Source of the DNA: Nitrospinaceae bacterium
GTDB taxonomy: Bacteria > Nitrospinota > Nitrospinia > Nitrospinales > Nitrospinaceae
Length of the DNA stretch: 64,000 nucleotides
Reading direction: 5' to 3'
Assembly: GCA_028278405.1 (NCBI GenBank)
Contig: JANQEK010000030.1
Location: forward strand, 30,306-94,305
The translations under genes and the position numbers were made by a program. The number at the start of each line of letters is the position of its first letter. Position 1 is the first letter of the stretch. The notes beneath the pieces were generated by a model. The model was not told the DNA's origin, searched no databases, and was given only the letters and a program-made list of their open reading frames with translations. Of this stretch, positions 27,861-36,987 are shown one piece after another.

Positions 27861-28589
27861 GTGTTGAAAAAATTTTTTTGGATCGTTGCAGTTGTGGGGT
27901 GTTATCTGGCCTGGCCCGCTCTTCTGTTTGCCGGACGGATGGAGGTGGACTCAAACTTCGACGGAAAAATCGATCAATGGCATCATGTTTCTGCCTCCGG
28001 AAAAGTCCTCAAGGTGGAGTATGACCTGAACTTCAACGGCAAAGTCGACCAGGTGCAATTCTTCAAATCCGAAAAGCAACTGGAGCGTATCGAGTTCGAT
28101 ACAGACCACAATGGGACGTTCGATCAGGTTCAGTATTACTCCGGAAAGAATAAGGTGGATCGCATTGAGAAGGATTCGAACAACGACAGCAAGGTCGATT
28201 GGAAGGAATTTTTCAATTCAGCGGGAAAACTGATTCGAGGGGAAATCGATGATAACCACGACGGTAAAACCAATATCTGGAAATTTTATAATGATCAGGG
28301 TGTTCTGCAAAAAGGGGAATATGACATCGATCATAACGGCCAGGTAGACCGCTGGGACCTGTTTCATCGCGATACGCTGACAGAGGCCGCGTTCGATACC
28401 AACGGGGACCGGAAACCTGACCAATGGCAATATTTCAACGCGGCGGAAAAACTGGAACGCGTGGCCTATGACACCAACCACGACGGCAAGGCCGATTATT
28501 GGGAATATCTCGACAAAAAGGGGAAAGCGATTCGTATCGAAAAAGACCGGAATTTCGACGGTAAACCGGATATCACTCAAAAGCCATAA
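27861..28589 (+). CDS. Exported protein made of DxNxDGK repeats
   Basis: This product of about 242 residues has a signal peptide (KKFFWIVAVVGCYLAWPALLFAG) and then some eight repeats of 22-24 residues built on D-x-N-x-D/N-G-K-x-D-x-W/V-x-x-F/Y (DSNFDGKIDQWHHV, DLNFNGKVDQVQFF, DTDHNGTFDQVQYY, and so on to DRNFDGKPDIT). The acidic DxNxDG loops resemble EF-hand or dockerin-type calcium sites, so calcium binding is likely but unproven. The start is uncertain: GAGG at 27852-27855 fits GTG 27861 or TTG 27864 better than a TTG at 27813. It converges on and overlaps the next gene by 13 bases. Confidence 0.8.
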   Translation: MLKKFFWIVAVVGCYLAWPALLFAGRMEVDSNFDGKIDQWHHVSASGKVLKVEYDLNFNGKVDQVQFFKSEKQLERIEFDTDHNGTFDQVQYYSGKNKVDRIEKDSNNDSKVDWKEFFNSAGKLIRGEIDDNHDGKTNIWKFYNDQGVLQKGEYDIDHNGQVDRWDLFHRDTLTEAAFDTNGDRKPDQWQYFNAAEKLERVAYDTNHDGKADYWEYLDKKGKAIRIEKDRNFDGKPDITQKP

Positions 28590-29821
28590 GGCCGTCCGAA
28601 GGGAGGTTCAATCGCCTCGGGTTTTGGAGGGGTACGGGTTTTGAAGTATTCCTCAAACAATGGGAATTCCGGTCGCCAGGTAATGTTGAAAACCATGAGG
28701 GGTTGAAATCGCCCTAACAGAAACTGGGCCCGCAAATCCACGGTGGCAATCACCTCATCCGCCAACTGCCAGGTTTTGACGACTCCCACCTCATCATATA
28801 TCCGGGCGCGGTACAGGGGATCGCCCTTGGACAGCGGAATGCCGGGCATGGTGACATCTCCCCGCGGTGAATTGAAATTGAGACTGCCGCCTCGCCAGTG
28901 TTGAAAATAAATATAAGTATCCCAGACCGTTAGAAATGCGCGGTAGGCCATGCCCTCATCTTCCACCTTCGGTAGTGCCGGGGGATCGTCACTGTTACGC
29001 AGGTGATGGACCGTGAAGCCGATTTCATCCAGCCAGCCGAGGCTGCCGCCGGCCTTTTCCGGACGGTAGGTGTAGCCGCCGCCCACCCCCAAACTTAAAT
29101 TGTTGAACACGCCGGGGCCCGAGTTTTGCTGGCCGCCCAGGTGAACCCAGTAAACCTGTCCCTCCAGCATAAAACCTCCCGCTTTCAGTTGGGTGTAATC
29201 GCCGATGGAAAATTTCTCCCGCTGCGTGGAGGTTTCTCGTTCTTCCCAGCTCAACCACAAATCCTGCCGAAGATGCTGGGAATTGGCCTTGATTTGAAAC
29301 CCCTGCTCGATCGGTTCCCGGTAACGCAGGACGTCGTTGAAGAAAGCGTCGTGCAGGGGATGGTTCCGGTCGATGGTCCCGGCGGTGAACAACCAGTCCG
29401 GTGCAAAGGCGTAGTGCAGGGAGATCACCGGGTCCACTTCGTCCGGGACATTGTCCTCACCAAACTCGAAATTCCACAGCGCTCCCGCTTCGATCCGCAA
29501 TCCCTTTTTGATTTCGTATTGGAAAAAAGATTTGGTCAGGTTTCCAATCAGGGTGAACCCCTCGGCCCGCAAACTCGTGTCCACTTCCTTTTCAAGTTCC
29601 CGGTTGTAAACATAGGTCTGGTTTTCGATCACCAGCGACAATGGAGATTCCGCCCAGGTCGTGGAGGCGGGGAACAAAAGTCCGAACAACAGAATCCAAA
29701 ATCCTGCTTCAAAAAATCGGCGAAGGGGATGAGGCTTTCGGAGAGTTGGCAGAAAGAAGTTCAATAGAACCCGGCGAGGAATGGTTGTCAGATGAAGGCA
29801 AACAGTCTTGCTCAGCCGCAT
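28577..29821 (-). CDS. Probable outer-membrane beta-barrel protein
   Basis: This 414-residue protein has a long N-terminal region ending in a signal-peptide-like stretch (GFWILLFGLLFPASTTWAES, cleavage near residue 57). It then shows many alternating aromatic/polar beta-strands typical of a barrel (FFQYEIKKGLRIEAGALWNFEF, LFTAGTIDRNHPL, FMLEGQVYWVHLGG, DTYIYFQHWRG). No TonB box or plug domain is seen, so a porin-like or structural role is more likely than an active receptor. AGGAG four bases before the ATG supports the long start. Family not recognised. It might be governed by the terminator and RNA at 30031-30204 upstream (inference). Confidence 0.7.
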   Translation of the reverse strand: MRLSKTVCLHLTTIPRRVLLNFFLPTLRKPHPLRRFFEAGFWILLFGLLFPASTTWAESPLSLVIENQTYVYNRELEKEVDTSLRAEGFTLIGNLTKSFFQYEIKKGLRIEAGALWNFEFGEDNVPDEVDPVISLHYAFAPDWLFTAGTIDRNHPLHDAFFNDVLRYREPIEQGFQIKANSQHLRQDLWLSWEERETSTQREKFSIGDYTQLKAGGFMLEGQVYWVHLGGQQNSGPGVFNNLSLGVGGGYTYRPEKAGGSLGWLDEIGFTVHHLRNSDDPPALPKVEDEGMAYRAFLTVWDTYIYFQHWRGGSLNFNSPRGDVTMPGIPLSKGDPLYRARIYDEVGVVKTWQLADEVIATVDLRAQFLLGRFQPLMVFNITWRPEFPLFEEYFKTRTPPKPEAIEPPFGRPYGF

Positions 29822-30030
29822 CGAGCTCCTGAATCTACCATAACTGGAGAAAAAAGTTTAGGGTAAGAGCGGGCAGGGATGTCCCTTACCGGGTAGAGTC
29901 AGGCTCCTCTCCAGCGCAGTCAATTCATCTGAAATACCCGATTCAACTAGTTGATTTATGGGATATTATAGTGTTCCTGCAGAAATGTCAAATTTATTGG
30001 AGGAAGCCTCTCCTGACGGCTTGCGGGCAG

Positions 30031-30058
30031 AAAAAAACCCCCGGTCCGAAGACCGGGG
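30031..30058 (-). terminator. Rho-independent terminator with UUCG tetraloop
   Basis: In the minus direction CCCCGGTC, TTCG, GACCGGGG form an 8-bp stem with a stable tetraloop, followed by a G and seven T. Nothing coding on the minus strand ends close to it, so it closes the RNA or short-ORF transcript upstream. Confidence 0.9.
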
Positions 30059-30204
30059 ATCGATAATCAAAAAGCGGGTGTCACCCTCACAAAACCTGAA
30101 AGTGAGAGTTGTCCGCTAATGCGGGCCCTCGGCTTTCAAGCGTTTGACCTGCGACACCCCATCTTATCCCTGCGAGATTCTGTCTCATTGAGACCATAAA
30201 ATGT
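30031..30204 (-). ncRNA. Candidate structured RNA ending in an intrinsic terminator
   Basis: On the minus strand a closing stem GGGTGTC/GACACCC (30159-30153 with 30082-30076) encloses three smaller hairpins: TCAA/TTGA, CCGC-ATTA-GCGG, and a 7-bp CTCTCAC/GTGAGGG stem. The terminator then follows after 17 bases. A TATAAT at 30216-30211 would start the RNA near 30204, giving about 170 bases; the -35 match is weak. It does not match tmRNA, 6S, RNase P, SRP or any riboswitch that I can recall. It could be a free small RNA or a leader controlling the barrel gene. A 41-codon ORF (30212-30087) runs through it. Confidence 0.45.
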
Positions 30205-30273
30205 TGCACCATTATATGGCTACCGTCTTTTCCTCCTAGGAAATTGGACGGTATTTGATGTTGCTTTATTGCA

Positions 30274-30345
30274 TTACTCCCATTTGGTCAAACTATCACC
30301 AGGTGCAACTGGTGGTGAGGAAGGGGAATCCAAAAGTTTGGTCAA
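30274..30345 (-). CDS. Possible 23-residue peptide with a very strong ribosome site
   Basis: TTG at 30345 follows AAAGGAGG with a spacing of five bases, one of the best Shine-Dalgarno matches in the window. It opens a 23-codon frame (MTKLLDSPSSPPVAPGDSLT, ending KWE). The frame contains a CACCAG/CTGGTG hairpin and the repeat TTGACCAAA at both ends, so the stretch could equally be structured RNA. No homologue is known to me. Confidence 0.25.
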   Translation of the reverse strand: MTKLLDSPSSPPVAPGDSLTKWE

Positions 30346-30384
30346 AATGACCTCCTTTCAACTTCCCTTCATGGGAAAATGTAA

Positions 30385-30615
30385 TTAATTTATAGGCCCG
30401 GGGTTAACCGGGAAGCTAATGCATTTGTCTAATTGTGGATAAAAATCAAAAATGACTTCTCCCCCGACATTAAATGCATGGTAAAGCAAATTTTGATATT
30501 CCGTCAAACTTGGATTTTTGATCTTAACTTCCCTGATGTTAGGGTTTCCTATTAAACGGACTACGCATGAAATTTGGGAAGAGATAATATTTTCTGGATG
30601 GTGAGTAGAACTCAT
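30385..30615 (-). CDS. Small hypothetical protein (76 residues)
   Basis: A GAGGAGGG ribosome site lies five bases before the ATG, strong support that this small frame is translated. The product (MSSTHHPENIISSQISCVVR to NPGPIN) has no signal peptide or membrane segment. It has a possible beta/alpha arrangement (CVVRLIGNPNIREVKI, NLLYHAFNVGGEVIFDFYP). I do not recognise it. It lies between the groEL terminator and the structured RNA, all on the minus strand. Confidence 0.65.
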   Translation of the reverse strand: MSSTHHPENIISSQISCVVRLIGNPNIREVKIKNPSLTEYQNLLYHAFNVGGEVIFDFYPQLDKCISFPVNPGPIN

Positions 30616-30661
30616 ATCAACCCTCCTCGAAATTAATAAAGGAAAGTGTATTTAAAACCAT

Positions 30662-30685
30662 ACCCCCGGTCCGGAGACCGGGGGT
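30662..30685 (-). terminator. Terminator hairpin after groEL
   Basis: A 10-bp perfect stem ACCCCCGGTC/GACCGGGGGT with a 4-base loop follows the groEL stop by 29 bases in the minus direction and is trailed by ATGGTTTT. The stem sequence is nearly identical to that of the terminator at 30031. Confidence 0.7.
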
Positions 30686-30714
30686 GGGTATTTCATGCTT
30701 GATGAAAAGCAGGG

Positions 30715-32370
<1,656 letters not shown>

Positions 32371-32411
32371 TTATTTCAATCTCCTAATTATGGATGAATA
32401 GTATTTTTTAG

Positions 32412-32699
32412 TTACTCGACGATGCCGAGGATGTCGTCTTCCCGCATCAGCAGGTAGTCATCCCCTTCGATTTTGATTTCGGTGCCGCCGTACTTGCTGT
32501 ACAGGACTTTGTCGCCGACTTTCACGTCGAGCGCCACGCGCTTGCCGTCTTCTCCCACCTTGCCGGCGCCGACTGCGGTCACCCGGCCTTCGATCGGCTT
32601 CTCTTTCGCCGAATCGGGAATAATGATGCCACCCTTACGAACTTCCTTCTCCCGGATGGGTTGTACCAGAATGCGGTCTTGCAAAGGACGAATCTTCAT
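32412..32699 (-). CDS. groS: Co-chaperonin GroES
   Basis: The 95-residue co-chaperonin caps the GroEL ring. It starts [20 protein letters not shown], has the mobile loop [13 protein letters not shown] that contacts GroEL, and then [20 protein letters not shown] and [20 protein letters not shown]. The length is typical. First gene of groES-groEL, with AAGGAG before the ATG and CIRCE about 155 bases upstream. Confidence 0.98.
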   Translation of the reverse strand: MKIRPLQDRILVQPIREKEVRKGGIIIPDSAKEKPIEGRVTAVGAGKVGEDGKRVALDVKVGDKVLYSKYGGTEIKIEGDDYLLMREDDILGIVE

Positions 32700-32750
32700 A
32701 ACAACTCCTTGAATTAGTGATAAACTTGCGTTTGTTGATAGACCTCTATC

Positions 32751-32766
32751 TCAAAAACGTTTTTGA
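32751..32766. repeat. Perfect 16-base palindrome in the groES leader
   Basis: TCAAAAACGTTTTTGA lies between CIRCE and the groES start, flanked by CTATC and TAG that extend the dyad. In RNA it would be a hairpin 52 bases before the start codon. Confidence 0.6.
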
Positions 32767-32852
32767 TAGAAAACGAGAATGACAGCGATTAGATTTTAAA
32801 TCCTTTAAAAATAACCAGTTATGTGATTTTGGCCGGTTGGGGATACCGCAAA

Positions 32853-32879
32853 TTAGCACTCCTTGGCCGTAAGTGCTAA
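32853..32879. promoter_or_regulatory. CIRCE operator (HrcA binding site) upstream of groES
   Basis: TTAGCACTC (32853-32861), nine bases, AAGTGCTAA (32871-32879): the CIRCE consensus is TTAGCACTC-N9-GAGTGCTAA, so 17 of 18 arm positions match. This predicts HrcA repression of groESL, relieved on heat shock. Confidence 0.92.
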
Positions 32880-32967
32880 TAGATACTACCATAAATAAAA
32901 CCCCGGAACCGAAAAGCAAGGCCGGGACCGAAAAAAAACTCAAAAAACCTGAAAAAATCCGAAAATC

Positions 32968-33354
32968 ATGAAAAAACAAGGCACTAAAGAGCTGGAAGTG
33001 TTCCTCAACCCCTATCCGGACCGGGACTACGAGATCCATATGGAGTGTCCGGAGTTCACCTGCCTGTGCCCGCGCACCGGCCAGCCGGATTTCGCCCATA
33101 TCGATATCCATTACGTGCCCGACCACGAATGCATCGAGTTGAAGTCGCTCAAGCTGTATTTATGGTCGTATCGCAACGAGGGCGCGTTCCACGAGGCGGT
33201 GGTCAACAAGATTTTGGACGACCTGGTGGCGGCCTGCCAGCCGCGCTGGATGGAGGTCGAGGGCGAGTTCTTCGTGCGCGGCGGCATCTACACCACCATC
33301 ACCGCCGAGCACCACGGCAAGCCCCGGAAGACCAAAACCAAACGTAAAAAATAG
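32968..33354 (+). CDS. queF: NADPH-dependent 7-cyano-7-deazaguanine reductase QueF (type I)
   Basis: This 128-residue unimodular T-fold enzyme reduces preQ0 to preQ1 in queuosine synthesis. The QueF motif is clear: [18 protein letters not shown], with the nucleophilic Cys34 forming the thioimide, and [20 protein letters not shown], where Glu recognises the substrate. It ends in a basic [11 protein letters not shown] tail. It diverges from groES. No other queuosine gene is beside it; the radical SAM gene that follows is not QueE. Confidence 0.95.
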   Translation: MKKQGTKELEVFLNPYPDRDYEIHMECPEFTCLCPRTGQPDFAHIDIHYVPDHECIELKSLKLYLWSYRNEGAFHEAVVNKILDDLVAACQPRWMEVEGEFFVRGGIYTTITAEHHGKPRKTKTKRKK

Positions 33355-33369
33355 CCAGCGTGACGCTGG
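33355..33369 (+). other. Small hairpin directly after queF
   Basis: CCAGCG-TGA-CGCTGG is a perfect 6-bp stem immediately after the queF stop. No T-run follows, so it is only a weak terminator candidate. Confidence 0.35.
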
Positions 33370-33446
33370 ACTCTACGGGTTGACGGTTAACGGCAGACAG
33401 GATTCTTTGAGCACAATTGGATACCGTCCGCAGAAATTGAAATGAG

Positions 33447-34466
33447 ATGTTGAACATATTTGTCGAAGCCAACTGCAACCGCTATGTGCGGGACGAGTGC
33501 ACGTACTGCCACGTGTACGAACCGCTCATGCAGATCGACCGGAGCGCGTGGCACCTGATGCCGGAGCAGGCGCAGGTGATGGCGGACAAGATTCGCCAGA
33601 TCGACCTGTTCAATCAACTGGCGCAACAGGAAATCAACTTCACCGGCGGCGAGCCGTCGCAGAATCCGCACCTGGTCGAAATCTTCCACATCTTCCGTGA
33701 TCTGTCGCCCAACGTGCGCCTGCATACCAATCTTGATATCCAGTCGAACACCCATTCGCGCTGGCTCAGGCTGGTGGAAATCATGAAGCTGGGCGGGCGA
33801 GTCGACTTCACCCTGTACCCGACGGTGTGGGAAAAGAACCAGAGGCCGCTCTTGCAGGAAATCCTGGGACTGCAGAACGAACTGATCGTGAATATGATTT
33901 TCGAAAAGGTGCCAGACTTGCTGAGCCAACTGGAAACGATGCAGGCCTTCTTTAAGGAACAGGGAGCAAAGTTTCACCCGACGCTCACCCTGCTCGAAAA
34001 GCATCGTGTGAAAATTGAAAAGCTGCTGGAAGAAAAACCGGAATGTACGGAGGCGGAGTTCAACAACTACATGTCAGACGTCGAGAGCTACACCACGGCG
34101 GGCGGGTTCACATTCGGGGTCAATATGATTCTTGGGTTTTACGTCGACGAGAAAGGGGAGAGGGCGATGGTATCGCAGCCGTTCCCGAAAGACGTGAATA
34201 CTTTGGAGTGCACCATCCCGCGGGGGACGATTGAGATCATGACCGTTCAGCAGACCGGCGAAATGACTCCTTGCTGTGACGTCGGCAATTTAAAATGCCA
34301 GCCCAAGTTCGGCAACCTGCTGACCGATTCACCGGATGAAATCATGCGCCAGATCGAAATCTCGCGCCAGAAAATGATCTCCGGTACTGCCAAAAACCTC
34401 AAGAACATCCAAAACGGCAAACCCGGCCAACCGGTGGAAGAGGGCATCCCGCCCTACTGTGTATAA
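33447..34466 (+). CDS. Radical SAM protein with an unusual CX7CX2C cluster motif
   Basis: This 339-residue protein opens LNIFVEANCNRYVRDECTYC, so the three cysteines that should hold the 4Fe-4S cluster are Cys10, Cys18 and Cys21, spaced CX7CX2C rather than CX3CX2C. INFTGGEPSQNPHLVEI is a normal SAM-binding GGE motif and LHTNLDIQSN the following strand. The C-terminal part has cysteines (LECTIPRG, TPCCDVGN, PPYCV) suggesting a SPASM-like auxiliary cluster. The substrate is unknown. A typical partner peptide is not visible. The first ATG at 33447 is the only reasonable start. A damaged copy of its C-terminus lies at 35312-35411. Confidence 0.82.
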   Translation: MLNIFVEANCNRYVRDECTYCHVYEPLMQIDRSAWHLMPEQAQVMADKIRQIDLFNQLAQQEINFTGGEPSQNPHLVEIFHIFRDLSPNVRLHTNLDIQSNTHSRWLRLVEIMKLGGRVDFTLYPTVWEKNQRPLLQEILGLQNELIVNMIFEKVPDLLSQLETMQAFFKEQGAKFHPTLTLLEKHRVKIEKLLEEKPECTEAEFNNYMSDVESYTTAGGFTFGVNMILGFYVDEKGERAMVSQPFPKDVNTLECTIPRGTIEIMTVQQTGEMTPCCDVGNLKCQPKFGNLLTDSPDEIMRQIEISRQKMISGTAKNLKNIQNGKPGQPVEEGIPPYCV

Positions 34467-34529
34467 TGTCCGGATGGCATCTCGTCTGATATCTATTCAT
34501 GAATTAAAATAAACGAAGGAAACGTTGCA

Positions 34530-34892
34530 ATGATCAAATTTATCATGTGCTGTACCCGCCATCCAGATATGACCCGCGAGCAGTTCCAGGATTATTGGCT
34601 GAATAATCATGCTCTACTCTTCCAGAAATTCGCCGACACGTACAAAACAAAAAGATATGTGCAATGTCATACCATCGACACGCCGCTAAATGCAGGCATC
34701 CGCGAATCCAGAGGGATGATGCAGGAATACGATGGAGTGGCTGAAGTCTGGTTTGAGTCGGAAGAAGAACTGATGAGTGCGATGAGTTCCCCTGAAGGGG
34801 AAAAGCTGGGTGCGGTGTTACTCGAAGATGAAAACAAGTTTATCGATCATGCAAAGTCAACGGCGCTCATTGCCAAAGAATATGAGTTATAA
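34530..34892 (+). CDS. EthD-domain protein
   Basis: The 120-residue protein fits the EthD family of small dimeric alpha/beta-barrel (ferredoxin-like) proteins: MIKFIMCCTRHPDMTREQFQ, DYWLNNHALLFQKF and the later VAEVWFESEEELMSAMSSPE. EthD-type proteins are linked to degradation pathways and mono-oxygenases, but no substrate can be assigned here. GAAGGAAA precedes the ATG. It is 63 bases after the radical SAM gene, and co-transcription is possible. Confidence 0.8.
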   Translation: MIKFIMCCTRHPDMTREQFQDYWLNNHALLFQKFADTYKTKRYVQCHTIDTPLNAGIRESRGMMQEYDGVAEVWFESEEELMSAMSSPEGEKLGAVLLEDENKFIDHAKSTALIAKEYEL

Positions 34893-34978
34893 ACCGCTGA
34901 CGAGGCGCTCGTTTGCTCCCGGGCAGACCCATCCCGGCGCCTGAAACCTCAGGAGCATCCAGAACGACCGACCCGGTC

Positions 34979-34998
34979 GAAGGGGGGATTCCCCCTTC
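34979..34998. terminator. GC-rich hairpin between convergent genes
   Basis: GAAGGGGG, GATT, CCCCCTTC is an 8-bp perfect stem between the end of the EthD gene (+) and the end of the small lipoprotein gene (-). It lacks a T-run on either strand, so termination is plausible but not certain. Confidence 0.45.
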
Positions 34999-35012
34999 AT
35001 GAAACAAGTCGT

Positions 35013-35219
35013 TCAGTTGTGAGGTCCCCAGGCGATGTCACTGTCGGAAGCATCAGGACCGGTATTGCCTTCATGATGCCCTCCGCTGCCGGATGTGTTT
35101 TGTGCAGAGTGTTCGGACATGCTGGGTGCAGAGCTTATAGAGCTGCCTCCTGTTTGCGTGGAGCAACCTGCGAAATACAGAGATATAACCAAGATGAGCA
35201 TTGCTGATAACGTTTTCAT
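35013..35219 (-). CDS. Small lipoprotein
   Basis: The 68-residue product has a lipoprotein signal (MKTLSAMLILVISLYFAGC, with the modified Cys19 in FAGC). A short Ser/Gly/His-rich mature tail of low complexity follows, with GGHH and a final GPHN. AAGGAGAT before the ATG is a strong ribosome site. Metal binding by the His residues is possible but speculative. A GTGTAA-N5-TTACAC palindrome lies about 50 bases upstream. Confidence 0.78.
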   Translation of the reverse strand: MKTLSAMLILVISLYFAGCSTQTGGSSISSAPSMSEHSAQNTSGSGGHHEGNTGPDASDSDIAWGPHN

Positions 35220-35269
35220 GAGATCTCCTTAGGTTGGCGATTTTATTGATTTTTTTCTTTGTTTTAATA

Positions 35270-35286
35270 GTGTAACAGCATTACAC
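35270..35286. promoter_or_regulatory. Operator-like palindrome upstream of the small lipoprotein
   Basis: GTGTAA-CAGCA-TTACAC is a perfect 6-base dyad. On the minus strand it overlaps a TTTACA-N16-TACACT promoter-like pair, so a dimeric regulator bound here would block transcription of the lipoprotein gene. Confidence 0.4.
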
Positions 35287-35311
35287 CGATTGTAAAGATA
35301 CGGAAGATCAA

Positions 35312-35411
35312 AATGTTTCACCGGAAAGCAGCCCCTAATACCGCCAAAAACAACCAGAACGGAAAACCCGGTATCCCTGTCGAAGAAGGCGTCCCGCCAT
35401 GTTGTATATGA
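35312..35411 (+). pseudogene. Relic of the C-terminus of a second radical SAM gene
   Basis: The frame ends TAKNNQNGKPGIPVEEGVPP, then CCI and a stop. The radical SAM protein at 33447-34466 ends TAKNLKNIQNGKPGQPVEEG, then IPPYCV and a stop. About 20 of the last 27 positions match allowing one short gap, and the DNA just upstream (AAAATG) also resembles the gene. The rest of the copy is absent, so this is a truncated duplicate, or the trace of a deletion or recombination. Confidence 0.7.
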
Positions 35412-35487
35412 CTTTAAGTGCCTTGTTATAAATCCTAATCGTTGAAAATGAATCCTAATGGGTAGCTGAATCAGAATACAGATCATC

Positions 35488-36987
35488 ATGTCCACGGAAA
35501 CAGATAACGCGCTCGACTCGATGCTCCCACACATCAACTTCGACAACAGCTATGCCCGCACCTTTGAAGGTTTTTACGTCCGGTGCCGGGCTACTGCTGC
35601 GCCCTCGCCGAGCCTATTGCAACTCAACCACGCGCTGGCCGAGGAGTTGGGCCTCGATCCGGTCGCACTCGATTCGGAAGCGGGTGCGTCGATTTTCTCC
35701 GGCAACGCAATCCCCGAGGGGGCGGAACCCCTGGCGCAGGCGTATGCCGGGCACCAGTTCGGCAGCCACGTTCCTCAGCTTGGCGATGGACGTGCATTGC
35801 TTCTCGGCGAGGTCATCGATGTTCACCAACGCCGCCGCGATATCCAGTTGAAAGGATCGGGCCCCACCCCGTTCTCCCGCGGGGGAGACGGCATGGCGCC
35901 GCTCGGTCCGGTGTTGCGCGAATACCTGATCGGAGAAGGCATGCACGCGCTCGGACTACCGACGTCACGGGCACTGGCGGCCGTAGCCACCGGGGAACTG
36001 GTGTACCGTGAAACCCCTCTGCCCGGCGGGGTGCTCACCCGTGTTGCGGCGAGCCATCTTCGTGTGGGCACGTTCCAGTTTTTCGCGGCACGGGGTGGAG
36101 TCGAGAAGATTCGTGATCTCGCCGATTACGCCATCGCGCGGCACTATCCTGACATTGCTGAGGCGGACAATCCCTATCTGGAATTCTTCAAAGCGGTCGC
36201 CGAGGCCCAGGCGGCACTGGTGTCGGGCTGGATGAATATCGGTTTCATTCATGGCGTGATGAACACCGACAACATGACCATCTCCGGCGAGACCCTCGAT
36301 TACGGACCTTGCGCGTTCATGGATACCTACGATCCGGGCACGGTGTTCAGCTCTATCGACCGCGGAGGCCGTTATGCCTATGCCAACCAGCCGGTGATCC
36401 TGCCTTGGAACCTGACACGATTTGCGGAGACGCTGGTCCCACTGATCGATCCCGTCAAGGACAAGTCCGTCGAAATGTTGACCGGCGTGCTCGAGCAGGT
36501 GGAGTCTCGTTACAAATCACACTGGCTGGCCGGCATGCGGACCAAGATCGGATTGACAACCGAAGAGCCTGACGACCTGGATATGGTCAACGATCTGCTG
36601 TGGGTGATGAAAGACGGCAAGGCGGATTTCACTCTCGTCTTCCGCCGACTTTCGCAGGCCGCGCGCGGGAACAGCGACGCGGTTCAGGACCTGTTCGAAC
36701 AGTCGGGGGCCTTTGAAGTCTGGGTGCGGCGCTGGCGTAAACGCCTCGAACAGGAAAACATGCCGGCAGAGACCACCGCGCAGGCCATGGACCGGGTCAA
36801 TCCCATCTATATTCCCCGAAACCACAAGGTCGAAGAAGCACTGATCGCCGCCGTCAATCACTCAGACATCGAACCGTTCAAGAAACTGCTGGCGGTGTTG
36901 CAGAATCCCTTCAACGAAACACCCGGCAACGAAGCCTACGCCACACCGCTCCCGAACCCCGCTTACGTGACGTTCTGCGGAACCTGA
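35488..36987 (+). CDS. selO: SelO-family protein adenylyltransferase (YdiU)
   Basis: The 499-residue pseudokinase-fold enzyme transfers AMP to proteins. Family marks include YAGHQFGSHVPQLGDGRALL, DIQLKGSGPTPFSRGGDGMA, GVLTRVAASHLRVGTFQFFA, GFIHGVMNTDNMTISGETLD (catalytic loop) and DYGPCAFMDTYDP (metal-binding Asp). Length is normal. A cysteine three residues from the end (TFCGT) sits where eukaryotic SelO carries selenocysteine. It abuts the YqaA-like gene without any gap. Compared with earlier genes it has high third-position G/C. Confidence 0.95.
   Translation: MSTETDNALDSMLPHINFDNSYARTFEGFYVRCRATAAPSPSLLQLNHALAEELGLDPVALDSEAGASIFSGNAIPEGAEPLAQAYAGHQFGSHVPQLGDGRALLLGEVIDVHQRRRDIQLKGSGPTPFSRGGDGMAPLGPVLREYLIGEGMHALGLPTSRALAAVATGELVYRETPLPGGVLTRVAASHLRVGTFQFFAARGGVEKIRDLADYAIARHYPDIAEADNPYLEFFKAVAEAQAALVSGWMNIGFIHGVMNTDNMTISGETLDYGPCAFMDTYDPGTVFSSIDRGGRYAYANQPVILPWNLTRFAETLVPLIDPVKDKSVEMLTGVLEQVESRYKSHWLAGMRTKIGLTTEEPDDLDMVNDLLWVMKDGKADFTLVFRRLSQAARGNSDAVQDLFEQSGAFEVWVRRWRKRLEQENMPAETTAQAMDRVNPIYIPRNHKVEEALIAAVNHSDIEPFKKLLAVLQNPFNETPGNEAYATPLPNPAYVTFCGT

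Larger units (their letters stand above)
29822..30384. other. Intergenic region with structured RNA and short ORFs
   Basis: These 563 bases lie between the barrel gene and the 76-residue gene, both on the minus strand. They hold a UUCG-loop terminator (30031-30058), a multi-stem RNA candidate (to about 30204), a TATAAT at 30211-30216 (minus) and a very strong AAAGGAGG ribosome site before a 23-codon ORF. I see nothing in 29822-30030. Confidence 0.5.

Noticed and set aside
30031..30204. Cyclic-di-GMP (GEMM) riboswitch
   Set aside because: GGTCAAAC and GAAAG recall GEMM, but the conserved GACGCAAAGCC and the GGTAGC stretch are absent and the stem order differs.
33447..34466. Radical SAM gene next to queF as queE
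   Set aside because: QueE is about 200-250 residues with a different core and no C-terminal cysteines; proximity to queF is the only link.
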